Shown here piece after piece: positions 1-9,253 of a stretch of DNA of 64,000 nt. This DNA is from an uncultured Ruminococcus sp. (lineage in GTDB: Bacteria; Bacillota; Clostridia; Oscillospirales; Ruminococcaceae), in the NCBI GenBank assembly GCA_947627175.1, contig CANQVA010000003.1, forward strand, positions 62,001-126,000, in the 5' to 3' direction. A program made the translations under genes and the position numbers. The notes under the pieces were generated by a model. It did no database searches and was not told the origin of the DNA. It saw only the letters and a list, made by a program, of their open reading frames with translations. Numbering within the stretch: position 1 is the stretch's first letter; each line of letters opens with the position of its first letter.

Positions 1-1238
1 TCAACATATTTTATATCTTTTATTCCGTCAATCATGACAAGTGTATTTGTATCAGACTGTTTAAGAAGATATTCCGCTTCATGGATTCTGTATTCACTGT
101 TCATTGTAACAAGAACAGCACCTATTTTTGTTGTTGCCCAGAAAGTAATATACCACTGCGGAACATTAGTAGCCCATATAGCAACATGGTCGCCCTTTTT
201 AACGCCCATAGCCATAAGTGAACGTGCAAAAGTGTCTACATCGTCCCTGAATTCAGAATACGTTCTTGTGTAGTCAAGTTCCGTATAGCGGAAAGCGTAT
301 TGATTCGGAAATTCTTCACATATACGGTCAAGAATGTCGGGAAATGTATAATTTATAATTCTCTCCTTAGGCCACGGATATTTTCCTGTACCCCTCATAT
401 TATCCTGAAGTAAATGCTTATGTTTTGTCTTGTATGGTTTCATATATTCGGCAAATTTCGGAATAACTATTCCTGCATCTGAAAGACTATATGCCCAGCG
501 TTTCACCCATTCAAGAGAAACATAGCCCGTATAATTTATTGAACGGAGTTGTTCAAGCATTTTCTTTACCGGAATATCGCCATTTCCTATAATGCGGTAT
601 TCAACTTTGCCGTCGCTGTTTATTATACTGTCCTTGACATGAACATATTTAATATATTCGCCGAGATTTGAAACAGTTGTTTTGGGTGACTCTCCCGCAA
701 AACGATAAGGGTGGTGCATATCCCAGAGAGCGGCGACTTTGCGGTTTTTAACTTTATTAAGAACATTTGCAAGACGTGCTGTATCACTGTAAACGCCGTT
801 AGTTTCGATAAGCAAAGTAACATTATATTCCTCTGCAATCGGAATAAGATTTATGAGTGCCTCTGCAACGCAGTCATCATCAACTTCATTTAAAGGGCTG
901 CATTCGTCATCTCCGAGCACTCTTATATATGGCGTATTGAGTTTATTTGCAAGTTTTGCATATGCAGTTATTTCAGCCTCAGCTTCAGCAAACTTATCCT
1001 TGTCCCTAAGACACGCACCGGAAGAAAGACACGGAATTTCCAGTCCGAGAGAAATGAGTTTATCAATAGTTTCGGGCAAACGTGAATCTGTAAACGGTTT
1101 AGCCTTTACGGAAAAAATTTCATTTCCGAGACCACGTATTTCAATTCCATTAAACTGAAAGTCCTTTGCAATTGAATAAATATCCGACCATGACCAATCA
1201 GGACAGGCAAGTGTTGAAAAACTTATTTTCAAATACAT
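1..1238 (-). CDS. Fusion protein (partial, runs off left edge): N-terminal sugar phosphate isomerase/epimerase-like TIM barrel (AP endonuclease 2 family) followed in frame by an AMP-dependent acyl-CoA synthetase/ligase domain
   Basis: Manual minus-strand translation from ATG at 1238: MYLKISFSTLACPDWSWSDIYSIAKDFQFNGIEIRG... then ...NYTGYVSLEWVKRWAYSLSDAGIVIPKFAEYMKPYKTKHKHLLQDNMRGTGKYPWPKERIINYTFPDILDRICEEFPNQYAFRYTELDYTRTYSEFRDDVDTFARSLMAMGVKKGDHVAIWATNVPQW... with no stop. Open at the edge, so absent from the ORF track. Confidence 0.8.
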   Translation of the reverse strand, partial: MYLKISFSTLACPDWSWSDIYSIAKDFQFNGIEIRGLGNEIFSVKAKPFTDSRLPETIDKLISLGLEIPCLSSGACLRDKDKFAEAEAEITAYAKLANKLNTPYIRVLGDDECSPLNEVDDDCVAEALINLIPIAEEYNVTLLIETNGVYSDTARLANVLNKVKNRKVAALWDMHHPYRFAGESPKTTVSNLGEYIKYVHVKDSIINSDGKVEYRIIGNGDIPVKKMLEQLRSINYTGYVSLEWVKRWAYSLSDAGIVIPKFAEYMKPYKTKHKHLLQDNMRGTGKYPWPKERIINYTFPDILDRICEEFPNQYAFRYTELDYTRTYSEFRDDVDTFARSLMAMGVKKGDHVAIWATNVPQWYITFWATTKIGAVLVTMNSEYRIHEAEYLLKQSDTNTLVMIDGIKDIKYV

Positions 1239-1456
1239 CATTCCTTTACTTTATTATTCTATAATCAGACTAATTATGTTACGAAAAACATAAAAAATGT
1301 CTTTATCTATTATTTCAAATTGATTTTCATATCAACTCACAATTTTAATTGTATCATGTACTAATCATAATGTCAACATGAATTTTAATATTATTAACAT
1401 ATATTTTACACTAATGCAATACAAATAAAATATATTTTTTGATATTACTATGTAAC

Positions 1457-1696
1457 TTATTTTTTTATTTTAGTATCAATTAGTTTTTCTTTTATTGAAA
1501 CAATATCTGTAATATCCTTGTTGTTGTCATTAACTGAAACTAATACATACTCACCTGTTTTGAAATGTGAACTTCCTGCATAAGCCTTAGCCTGTTTTTC
1601 AGAATTGAAACGCCTTGCAAATTCAATGTTGCATACATCAAGACGCTTTGTACAGATATACATATTTTCGTTTACTTTTTTAACGACAAATTTCAT
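1457..1696 (-). CDS. Hypothetical small protein (79 aa)
   Basis: ORF with plausible upstream SD-like sequence; no family recognised. Confidence 0.55.
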   Translation of the reverse strand: MKFVVKKVNENMYICTKRLDVCNIEFARRFNSEKQAKAYAGSSHFKTGEYVLVSVNDNNKDITDIVSIKEKLIDTKIKK

Positions 1697-1757
1697 TTAA
1701 ATTTCGGCAGAATACGCCGTTTTTTCTCCTTTCAAAATTTATGTTATCCCCGTTATA

Positions 1758-2528
1758 TTACCCAAAAATATAATAATAGACTATTCCGAACCATTCCCTC
1801 ACCCAGTAAACAGGAATTATATACCATGAGGTATAACCTGAAATATTGTATGGTTCTATATCAAGTTTCTTTGCAATCATTTCCGCACGGCACTGATGAA
1901 AACCATCTGTAACAAGAGTTATTTTTTCAGGCAGATTTTCACGGTTAATAATATTTTTTGAAAATTCAAGATTTTCATAAGTATTTACGGATTTATCCTC
2001 CATGAAAATGCGTTCAGGGGAAATTCCCTTTTCAATCAGATAATTTTTCATACAAAGTGCCTCACTTATAACTTCGTCACTTCCCTGACCTCCCGAAACA
2101 ATAACATTAACGCTTTCATGTTCGGAAAGATATTTATATGCACAGTTAAGACGGCGTTTAAGCATAAGGCTCGGTCTGCCCTCTTTTACCTTACAGCCAA
2201 GCACAACAACAGTTGTATTTTCATCTTTCGGAGGGTCGTTTACAGCCTTTATCATAAAAATACTTATAATTACAGCAATTATGATACATATACTTACTAT
2301 TGTTGTTGAAATACAAAGAAATATTTTTCCTGCCGGCTTATTCCACATCTTTTTTACAAGTTCGGTAAAAGGTTTCCAGAATACAAAAATTCCCGTAAGA
2401 CTTCCCGAAACAAGTATACCGGCAACACTTCCAATATTGAAAATGCCCATGAACGACGGAGAAATAAATATCCCGAGAAGTATAGCAGATATAATTGCAG
2501 GTATAATTTTAACTTCCATATTATCCAA
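1758..2528 (-). CDS. YdcF/ElyC/SanA-like DUF218 membrane protein
   Basis: N-terminal TM helices then VVVLGCKVKEGRPSLMLKRRL...VIVSGGQGSDEVISEA...VTDGFHQCRA typical of DUF218. Confidence 0.85.
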   Translation of the reverse strand: MDNMEVKIIPAIISAILLGIFISPSFMGIFNIGSVAGILVSGSLTGIFVFWKPFTELVKKMWNKPAGKIFLCISTTIVSICIIIAVIISIFMIKAVNDPPKDENTTVVVLGCKVKEGRPSLMLKRRLNCAYKYLSEHESVNVIVSGGQGSDEVISEALCMKNYLIEKGISPERIFMEDKSVNTYENLEFSKNIINRENLPEKITLVTDGFHQCRAEMIAKKLDIEPYNISGYTSWYIIPVYWVREWFGIVYYYIFG

Positions 2529-2534
2529 TTCCCA

Positions 2535-3371
2535 TTACTTCATTTTTGAGGAAAGTTTTAAAATTCTGTCGAGATTTTCTTTTGTTGTAGTTTCACTGCC
2601 TAAATGAGTAGGCACGTTATTATATAATCCGTGAAAATCAGAACCGCCCGTTTCAATCAGTTCATATTTTGAAGCGATTGCAGAAAGTTCATGTCTGTAA
2701 TTTTCGTCAGCAGACCAATGGCCTGTTTCAACACCGTCAATTTTTCCGTTTTTAGCGAGTTCTTCAAGAAGTTCAATACTGTCATAATGTGCCGGGTGTG
2801 CCATTACGGCAACGCCCTTTGCGGTGTGAATAAGGTCGATAACAAAATTAACATCGGGATATTCACGTTCAACATAACATGAACCCGTCTGAGAATTGAA
2901 AAGTTCACGGTCAAGGTCGCCGTAAAATTCAAGTGCATAGCCGTATTCAATCAACGCACGCATTATATGCTGTTTGAAAATACTTTTTGAGGCAGTTGTA
3001 TGTTTCAGTATGCTTTCAAGAGTTATCGGAAACTTTGACATAACTTTGTCAATCATTTCTTTAGAACACGCTTTTCTTATTTCGCAAGATTTAAGGCATA
3101 AACCCTCAAGGCGGTCAGGCTTTCCGGGAGCGTAACAAAGAATGTGTACTTTTCTATTTCTTTTCTTGTCCCATGCAGAAAGTTCAACGCCTTTAAGAAT
3201 CTTTACTCCTGCACGTTCTCCAAGAATACCCGCACGTGAAAATGAAGCCATTGTGTCATGGTCGGTAATTGACAACCATTCTATACCCATGCGTGCAGAC
3301 TGGTCAATAATATCTTCAATCCCCATAGAACCGTCGGACAGTTTAGTATGACAATGTAAATCGCAAAGCAT
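2535..3371 (-). CDS. PHP-domain metal-dependent phosphoesterase
   Basis: MLCDLHCHTKLSDGSM...SITDHDTMASF...HPAHYDS...GSDFHG; start moved to 3371, preceded by AAGGA. Confidence 0.88.
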   Translation of the reverse strand: MLCDLHCHTKLSDGSMGIEDIIDQSARMGIEWLSITDHDTMASFSRAGILGERAGVKILKGVELSAWDKKRNRKVHILCYAPGKPDRLEGLCLKSCEIRKACSKEMIDKVMSKFPITLESILKHTTASKSIFKQHIMRALIEYGYALEFYGDLDRELFNSQTGSCYVEREYPDVNFVIDLIHTAKGVAVMAHPAHYDSIELLEELAKNGKIDGVETGHWSADENYRHELSAIASKYELIETGGSDFHGLYNNVPTHLGSETTTKENLDRILKLSSKMK

Positions 3372-3498
3372 AAAATCCTTCTTTCTCAACAATTATTATG
3401 TAAAAAAGCCGTTTATTATTTAAACAAAACATTATGTATATTATATCATATCTCTATGCGGATTTCAAGTATTTTATGCACTTTTTTATATTACATTG

Positions 3499-4329
3499 TT
3501 ATTCGTTGCAGAAAGCGGAATATAATTCACTTTTTCTGTATCCCGATTCTTTCGCAACCGCCCTGCACGCATCTGTCGGTTTTTCGCCCATTTCAACGAG
3601 TTTTTTCACCTGTTCAATTGCCTGCTCAAGTGTAATTCTATCGTTTGTATTTCCGTTATTTCCCTCTAAAACAAGCACAAATTCGCCTTTTGGTTCATGT
3701 TCCGAATAATATTCAACAGCTTCACCTAAAGTCATACGCAATACTTCTTCATGAATTTTAGTAAGTTCACGGCAGATTGAAATTTTTCTTTCCGTTCCGA
3801 AAAATTCAGAAAATTCGGAAAGTGTGTTTTTCAACTTGTGGGGAGCCTCATAGAATACCATTAAAGCCGTTTCACTGCGGAGAAGTTCAAGACGTTCGGC
3901 ACGTTCTTTTTTATTTACAGGCAAAAAACCCTCAAATGTGAATCTTTTTGCACTTAGTCCCGAAACTGCAATCGCCGACACTACCGCACTCGCCCCCGGT
4001 ACTACTTTAACATCAATGTCGTTTTCTGCACACATTCTGACAAGCACTTCACCGGGGTCTGAAATGCAAGGCATACCTGCATCTGTGACAATACCGCAAT
4101 TTTCACCGTTAATAATGCGGTCAATTATTTTTTGTGCATCGGCTTTTGAACTATGTTCATGAAAACTTACAAGCTGTTTTTTTATTTCGTATCTGTTAAG
4201 AAGTTTAATAGTTACTCTTGTATCTTCCGCACATATGAAATCAACCTTATTCAGCATATCAAGCTGACGTATAGTTATATCATCAAGATTACCTATAGGC
4301 GTACCTATAACATAAAATATTCCTTTCAT
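3499..4329 (-). CDS. rsmI: 16S rRNA (cytidine1402-2'-O)-methyltransferase
   Basis: FYVIGTPIGNLDDITIRQLDMLNKVDFICAEDTR...VTDAGMPCISDPG. Confidence 0.93.
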   Translation of the reverse strand: MKGIFYVIGTPIGNLDDITIRQLDMLNKVDFICAEDTRVTIKLLNRYEIKKQLVSFHEHSSKADAQKIIDRIINGENCGIVTDAGMPCISDPGEVLVRMCAENDIDVKVVPGASAVVSAIAVSGLSAKRFTFEGFLPVNKKERAERLELLRSETALMVFYEAPHKLKNTLSEFSEFFGTERKISICRELTKIHEEVLRMTLGEAVEYYSEHEPKGEFVLVLEGNNGNTNDRITLEQAIEQVKKLVEMGEKPTDACRAVAKESGYRKSELYSAFCNE

Positions 4330-5051
4330 GGCTTTTCCTTTCCGATTTCATATATTTTTTTAAGTTCGTCAGTAAATCCGTTTCCACTTCTGATATATAA
4401 CTGTTGTTCAATCTTCATAAACGGCTTTGAGCCTTTTTTTCCCTCAATAAGAAAAAGCCACGGTGAAGATTCGGGATTTTTTGAAACAAAACGTATTCTT
4501 TTTGGTTCTATTCCGTTATTTCTCATGGCACATATAACGTCTGCAAGCCTTTCGGGACGGTTGCAGACACAAAGTCTTCCGCCGAATTTCAGCAGTTTTG
4601 AAGAACAACGGCATACATCATCAATATTGCACATTATCTCATGACGGGCGATTTTCTGGGAAGTTATAACACTCTCAATTCCTGCATTCACCGCCTTATA
4701 CGGGGGATTACATATAACAAGGTCAAGCTGTCCGAGAGGGGCATCTTCCCAAAGTTCTCTCATATCTGCACATATCGGTACTATACCCGAAACACCGCTT
4801 TTTTCTATGCTGAGCTTTAACTGTGCAACGGCATTTTCCTGAATGTCAACAGCATATATAATTTGAGGAGGCATTTTTTTCTGCATTATAAGGGGAATTA
4901 TTCCGCACCCTGTGCCGAGGTCACATACTTTGTCTTTTTGTCTGTACTGCGAAAAATCGGCAAGTAAAAAAGCATCTGTGCCGAAACGGTGTTCATTGCT
5001 TGCACATACATATATTTTATCGGTAAGTTTTTCATATTTATATTCCGTCAC
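4326..5051 (-). CDS. tRNA1(Val) (adenine(37)-N6)-methyltransferase-like SAM methyltransferase (TrmN6/YfiC family)
   Basis: DLGTGCGIIPLIM...DLVICNPPYK motifs; overlaps rsmI start. Confidence 0.85.
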   Translation of the reverse strand: MTEYKYEKLTDKIYVCASNEHRFGTDAFLLADFSQYRQKDKVCDLGTGCGIIPLIMQKKMPPQIIYAVDIQENAVAQLKLSIEKSGVSGIVPICADMRELWEDAPLGQLDLVICNPPYKAVNAGIESVITSQKIARHEIMCNIDDVCRCSSKLLKFGGRLCVCNRPERLADVICAMRNNGIEPKRIRFVSKNPESSPWLFLIEGKKGSKPFMKIEQQLYIRSGNGFTDELKKIYEIGKEKP

Positions 5052-6124
5052 TTTATAGTACCTCCGCCTACTACTATATCACCGTCATAGAAAACAACCG
5101 CCTGCCCGCTTGTGACTGCTCTCTGCGGTTCATCAAACTCAACCATATATTCACCGTTTCCGAGATACGAAACAACAGCAGACTGTTCATGTTGGCTGTA
5201 TCGTGTCTTTGCAGTAATTCTCATCGGTTCGGAAATTTCCTCAACGGATATTAAATTGACATCTGTTGCAATAAGACTTTTTGTGTAAAGGTCTTTTTCA
5301 TCGCCGATAGTAACAGTGTTTGTTAAAATATCTTTCTTAACTACATATGCAGGTTTGCCGAGAGAAATTCCGAGACCCTTACGCTGTCCGACTGTATAGT
5401 TTATAATTCCCTTGTGTTTTCCGAGGAATTTTCCGTCTGTACTGATAAAATCCCCCTCCGGGACTTCAGTGCCTGTAAATTTTTTTATAAAACTTACATA
5501 ATCACCGTCAGGCACAAAGCATATATCTTGACTATCGGGTTTATCAGAATTTACAAGACCTGCATTTTCAGCGATTTTCCTTACTTCTGTTTTTTCAAGA
5601 TTTCCGAGCGGAAAAAGCGTATGTGAAAGTTGTTTCTGAGTAAGTGAATATAAAACATATGTCTGGTCTTTACTTCTGTCTTTCGGACGTTTCAATAAAT
5701 ATCTTCCTGTTTTTTCATCGTATTCATTTACGGCATAATGTCCCGTGGCTATGTAGTCATATTCCAATTCAACAGCACGGCGGAGCATTTTGTCAAATTT
5801 AATGTGCCTGTTGCATTCAATGCACGGATTCGGTGTACGTCCGCCGAGATAACTTTCTGCAAAGTTTTTCATAACACATTCACGGAAATTATCCCTGAAA
5901 TTAAATACAAGATGTTCAAATCCGAGACGATATGCAACACTTCTTGCGTCCATAACGTCCGACAACGCACAGCAGGTTTTTCCGTCCTTTTCAGCCTCTA
6001 CTATATCTTCATCGGAAAAGAGTTTGAGAGTAACTCCCATTACTTCGTATCCCTGTTTTCTTAACAGAAGTGCTGAAACAGAACTGTCCACTCCTCCGCT
6101 CATTCCTACCATAACTTTTTTCAT
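5048..6124 (-). CDS. mnmA: tRNA 2-thiouridine(34) synthase MnmA
   Basis: MVGMSGGVDSSVSALLL...TPNPCIECNRHIKF...DSQDICFVPDGDY. Confidence 0.95.
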   Translation of the reverse strand: MKKVMVGMSGGVDSSVSALLLRKQGYEVMGVTLKLFSDEDIVEAEKDGKTCCALSDVMDARSVAYRLGFEHLVFNFRDNFRECVMKNFAESYLGGRTPNPCIECNRHIKFDKMLRRAVELEYDYIATGHYAVNEYDEKTGRYLLKRPKDRSKDQTYVLYSLTQKQLSHTLFPLGNLEKTEVRKIAENAGLVNSDKPDSQDICFVPDGDYVSFIKKFTGTEVPEGDFISTDGKFLGKHKGIINYTVGQRKGLGISLGKPAYVVKKDILTNTVTIGDEKDLYTKSLIATDVNLISVEEISEPMRITAKTRYSQHEQSAVVSYLGNGEYMVEFDEPQRAVTSGQAVVFYDGDIVVGGGTIK

Positions 6125-6153
6125 AATTCAACATTCCTTTATGCAAAAATTCA

Positions 6154-6170
6154 GGCGAACCATGTTCGCC
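6154..6170. repeat. Perfect inverted repeat GGCGAAC-CAT-GTTCGCC, REP-like or terminator hairpin
   Basis: 7-bp arms read directly; begins at the stop codon of the HAD gene; followed by TGAATTTTTG on the minus strand. Confidence 0.65.
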
Positions 6171-6818
6171 CTATAAAATACTTTCAATTTTGTCAAGTGA
6201 TTCAAAATAATAATCAGAAATTTTTTCTATAATATGACGTTCCGCAGATGAAACTTCATCATATATTCCGGCAGTCATAAAACCTGAATTAACAGCCGTT
6301 TCTATACAGTGCAACGAATCTTCAACAACAAGAACATTGTCAGGAGACAGCCCCATAATTTCAGCACCGCCCATATATATATCAGGGAAATTCTTTCCTT
6401 TAGGATATTCATATTCCGTAAGCAAAAAATTAAAACGTTCATATATGCCGAGACGTTTAAGAGCAGACTCCGCAAGGCTTTTATAAGTGGCAGTAGCAAT
6501 ACCATATGGAATATTTTTTCTGTCCAACATATCAAGCACTTCTTTTACATAAGGTTTAAGAGGAATATTTTCCTCATATTCAATTTTCACAAGTTCTTCT
6601 ATACGGTCAATGACATATTTCTTAGTGCATTTCAGACCGAAATTATTTATAAAATATTCTGCCGCACCGTCAATTGTAAGTTTTCTGACCCTGTCCGAAA
6701 TATCTTCAGGCGGATTGTCAATACTGTTTTCTTTAAGAAAAGCACGGTCTACACAGCACCATATATTCATTGAGTCTATAAGCGTACCGTCAAGGTCAAA
6801 AATTATCCCTTTAATCAT
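6171..6818 (-). CDS. HAD-family hydrolase (beta-phosphoglucomutase/phosphatase-like)
   Basis: MIKGIIFDLDGTLIDSMNIW...; start re-assigned from 6980 to 6818. Confidence 0.88.
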   Translation of the reverse strand: MIKGIIFDLDGTLIDSMNIWCCVDRAFLKENSIDNPPEDISDRVRKLTIDGAAEYFINNFGLKCTKKYVIDRIEELVKIEYEENIPLKPYVKEVLDMLDRKNIPYGIATATYKSLAESALKRLGIYERFNFLLTEYEYPKGKNFPDIYMGGAEIMGLSPDNVLVVEDSLHCIETAVNSGFMTAGIYDEVSSAERHIIEKISDYYFESLDKIESIL

Positions 6819-7839
6819 TTGTAGTAACAGTTTCTGTAGTTTCCGTTTCAGTAGCTGATTCTGTACTTTCTTCTGTTGTCGTTGTTTCTGTTGTTGTAAC
6901 TGTTGTTTCAGTTGTTGTTTCGGGTTCAGACTTTGTAACGGGTTTTGGTTCAGCGTCAAGACCGTTTTCAGCATCACCACAAATAACTACAGCCTGTTTT
7001 CCGAGTATATCATAAATTTTTTCAAAACGTTCAATAGAATAAGTAGTATTTCCTACAAGGGGGTCAGCCGCATATACAACGCCCTGCTCATAATCATATC
7101 CATAAATAGTAAGACAATGCTGATACGTACAGAACCACATTTCTTCGCCGTTCTTTGCCGTATATACATATTCGGGCTTTGTATCAAGAAGATACATTGT
7201 AGTCCATACTATAACGGGACGACCTTGTTCAATTTGATAAAAAAGTTCCTGAAAGTCCGTTCCCGTAAGGTCAACCGGGTAACAGTCCGATTTTTCAACA
7301 CGGAAATAACGTCTTGCCGACTTGCATATTACGGGGGCACTACAGCCGAAACCTGTATGTGACTTCGGGTCGCCTATATAACATTGATTCATTGTATATT
7401 CGCCGTTAAAATCAGTATTCATGTATTTATCGCACATTGTGACTTTATCGACATCAAAACCGAGAAAATTAAGTGTCTGTGTTAGTGCGGTAATTTCACA
7501 ACCCGTTGGCAGTTCGGGATTTTGGAAAACTGTTTTAAAGTCGTCAATAACTGCTTTTTCGGGAAGTTCATAATCATTTTCATAAATATCAATAGTAGCA
7601 GGTTCTGTAGCGGGTTCTGTAGTAGGTTCTTCGGTTATTTCCTGTTTGATATATTTTTCAGGTTCGCTTGAATCCTGATTTTTATATTCTTCTCCTTCTA
7701 CATAGCTACCGCCTAATTCAATAGTATCGGCATCAGCTTCTGTTGAACTGTTCATGAGGTTTACTCTGTTACCGCATGAGGTAAATGTCAATAATGCGGC
7801 AGCCGACAAGGCTGCAATTTTCAGAAATTCAGATATCAT
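6811..7839 (-). CDS. C39-like cysteine peptidase-fold lipoprotein with Thr/Glu-rich C-terminal tail
   Basis: Lipobox SAAALLTFTSCGN; LPTGCEITALTQTLNFLGFDVDKV...GRPVIVWTTMY...HCLTIYGYD; TTTETTVTTTETTTTEE tail. Confidence 0.82.
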   Translation of the reverse strand: MISEFLKIAALSAAALLTFTSCGNRVNLMNSSTEADADTIELGGSYVEGEEYKNQDSSEPEKYIKQEITEEPTTEPATEPATIDIYENDYELPEKAVIDDFKTVFQNPELPTGCEITALTQTLNFLGFDVDKVTMCDKYMNTDFNGEYTMNQCYIGDPKSHTGFGCSAPVICKSARRYFRVEKSDCYPVDLTGTDFQELFYQIEQGRPVIVWTTMYLLDTKPEYVYTAKNGEEMWFCTYQHCLTIYGYDYEQGVVYAADPLVGNTTYSIERFEKIYDILGKQAVVICGDAENGLDAEPKPVTKSEPETTTETTVTTTETTTTEESTESATETETTETVTTND

Positions 7840-7842
7840 TTT

Positions 7843-9045
7843 TTACTCCATATCTATCATAATTTTTGCCCTGTAATCCTTCTGGGCGGAAGTCACCGTT
7901 TCAAGTGAAAGACCATACACGTCTGAGGCTCTTATTTCAATTTCGGCAAAACGTTTTGCCGTTTCGCTTAATTGAGAAAGTTTTGCAATAGATGATGCAT
8001 AGGGAATAGACGTAACCCCCTTTGCCTTTGCAAGTATTTCATGACCCCTTTCATTAAAAGCAAGTATTCTGCCAAAAGGCGGAAGATGTTTCATATCCTC
8101 CTTTGTTATTCCAAGCAGAATTGAAAGCATTATTCGTCTGATACGTGCCATTGTATATCTTTTTGTTTTGACGGTAAAGAAAAGTTCGTCAAGTGAACCT
8201 GCCATTCTTGCACTGTATATTCTATGTTCAAGACCCTGCCCCACGTCATTTATAAGGGAAATTTCCTGCGGTGACGAAGTACGGAGCTTGTACAGCATAA
8301 CTCTTTCAAGCCTGCTGAGAGAGGCAATTTCTCCTGTATTCATGGCTTTTGCAACAGCGTCCCACCATAACGGCGTTGTATATGGACGAATTGAGGAAAT
8401 ACCTTTTTCAGATACAAGCCTGCTCCTTATATCAGATGCACTTGTTATATTTCCCGATGTTACTGAATCGTCATGAGCCGTGCCTGTTCTTCTGACAGTA
8501 AACGGTTTCATTTTTGAAGAAAATTTAATCATTGCCCTTAAATACTCTATTGCAAGAAGATTATTAGGTTCTGCTATAACTGACGCTGTCTGCGAATCAA
8601 TGCCGTTTATAACGGAATTAAGTGCTTTAGGATAAGTATAACCCTTTTCCATGATATTTATTATTTCGTCATGACAAGAAAGAGCGACTTTCTGTATAGT
8701 TCCGAGAGCATTATATAATTTCTTTATATTTCCGCATTCACTGCCGAAAGATAATTCTTCAACTACTCCGAGAGAATTCAGAAGCCATACCGCCCCCGCC
8801 GCAAAATTTTCTGCCGAAGAAAGACAATACTGCACAGGTAGTTCAATAACAAGGTCTGCACCTGAACGAACAGCCAATTTTGCCCTTTCCAATTTATCCA
8901 TAATGGCAACGTCGCCCCTCTGGACAAAATTTCCGCTCATGACTGCAACAATATGTGTAGCACCGTTTTTTCTTGTTTCACGGATATGATAAAGATGTCC
9001 GTTATGAAACGGATTATACTCACAAATAATACCGCTAATCTTCAT
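7843..9045 (-). CDS. tmcAL: tRNA(Met) cytidine acetate ligase / UPF0348 nucleotidyltransferase
   Basis: MKISGIICEYNPFHNGHLYHI...MSGNFVQRGDVAI; start at 9045 with GGGAG upstream. Confidence 0.9.
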   Translation of the reverse strand: MKISGIICEYNPFHNGHLYHIRETRKNGATHIVAVMSGNFVQRGDVAIMDKLERAKLAVRSGADLVIELPVQYCLSSAENFAAGAVWLLNSLGVVEELSFGSECGNIKKLYNALGTIQKVALSCHDEIINIMEKGYTYPKALNSVINGIDSQTASVIAEPNNLLAIEYLRAMIKFSSKMKPFTVRRTGTAHDDSVTSGNITSASDIRSRLVSEKGISSIRPYTTPLWWDAVAKAMNTGEIASLSRLERVMLYKLRTSSPQEISLINDVGQGLEHRIYSARMAGSLDELFFTVKTKRYTMARIRRIMLSILLGITKEDMKHLPPFGRILAFNERGHEILAKAKGVTSIPYASSIAKLSQLSETAKRFAEIEIRASDVYGLSLETVTSAQKDYRAKIMIDME

Positions 9046-9253
9046 TTTACTCCCTCTTTTCAAAAATTTCAATATTTAAAGAAAAAATTTCATTTATTAT
9101 ACATATTATTTCTGATTTTATTGAATCCTTTGTTTACTTTTTTCTTATTTTATAATTTTAATCTAATAAATTTCTGAAAAGGTCTTGCAATTTACAGAAA
9201 AAAGTATATAATTATATATGCAATATATTACTTTGAAAGGATTGTGAAATTCA

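Noticed and set aside
6819-6980. N-terminal extension MVMLKTVLTLNQNPLQSL...QQQLKQQLQQQ of the HAD ORF
   Set aside because: Out-of-frame reading of the Thr-rich 3' end of the upstream C39-like gene; HAD starts at 6818 with MIKGIIFDLDG.
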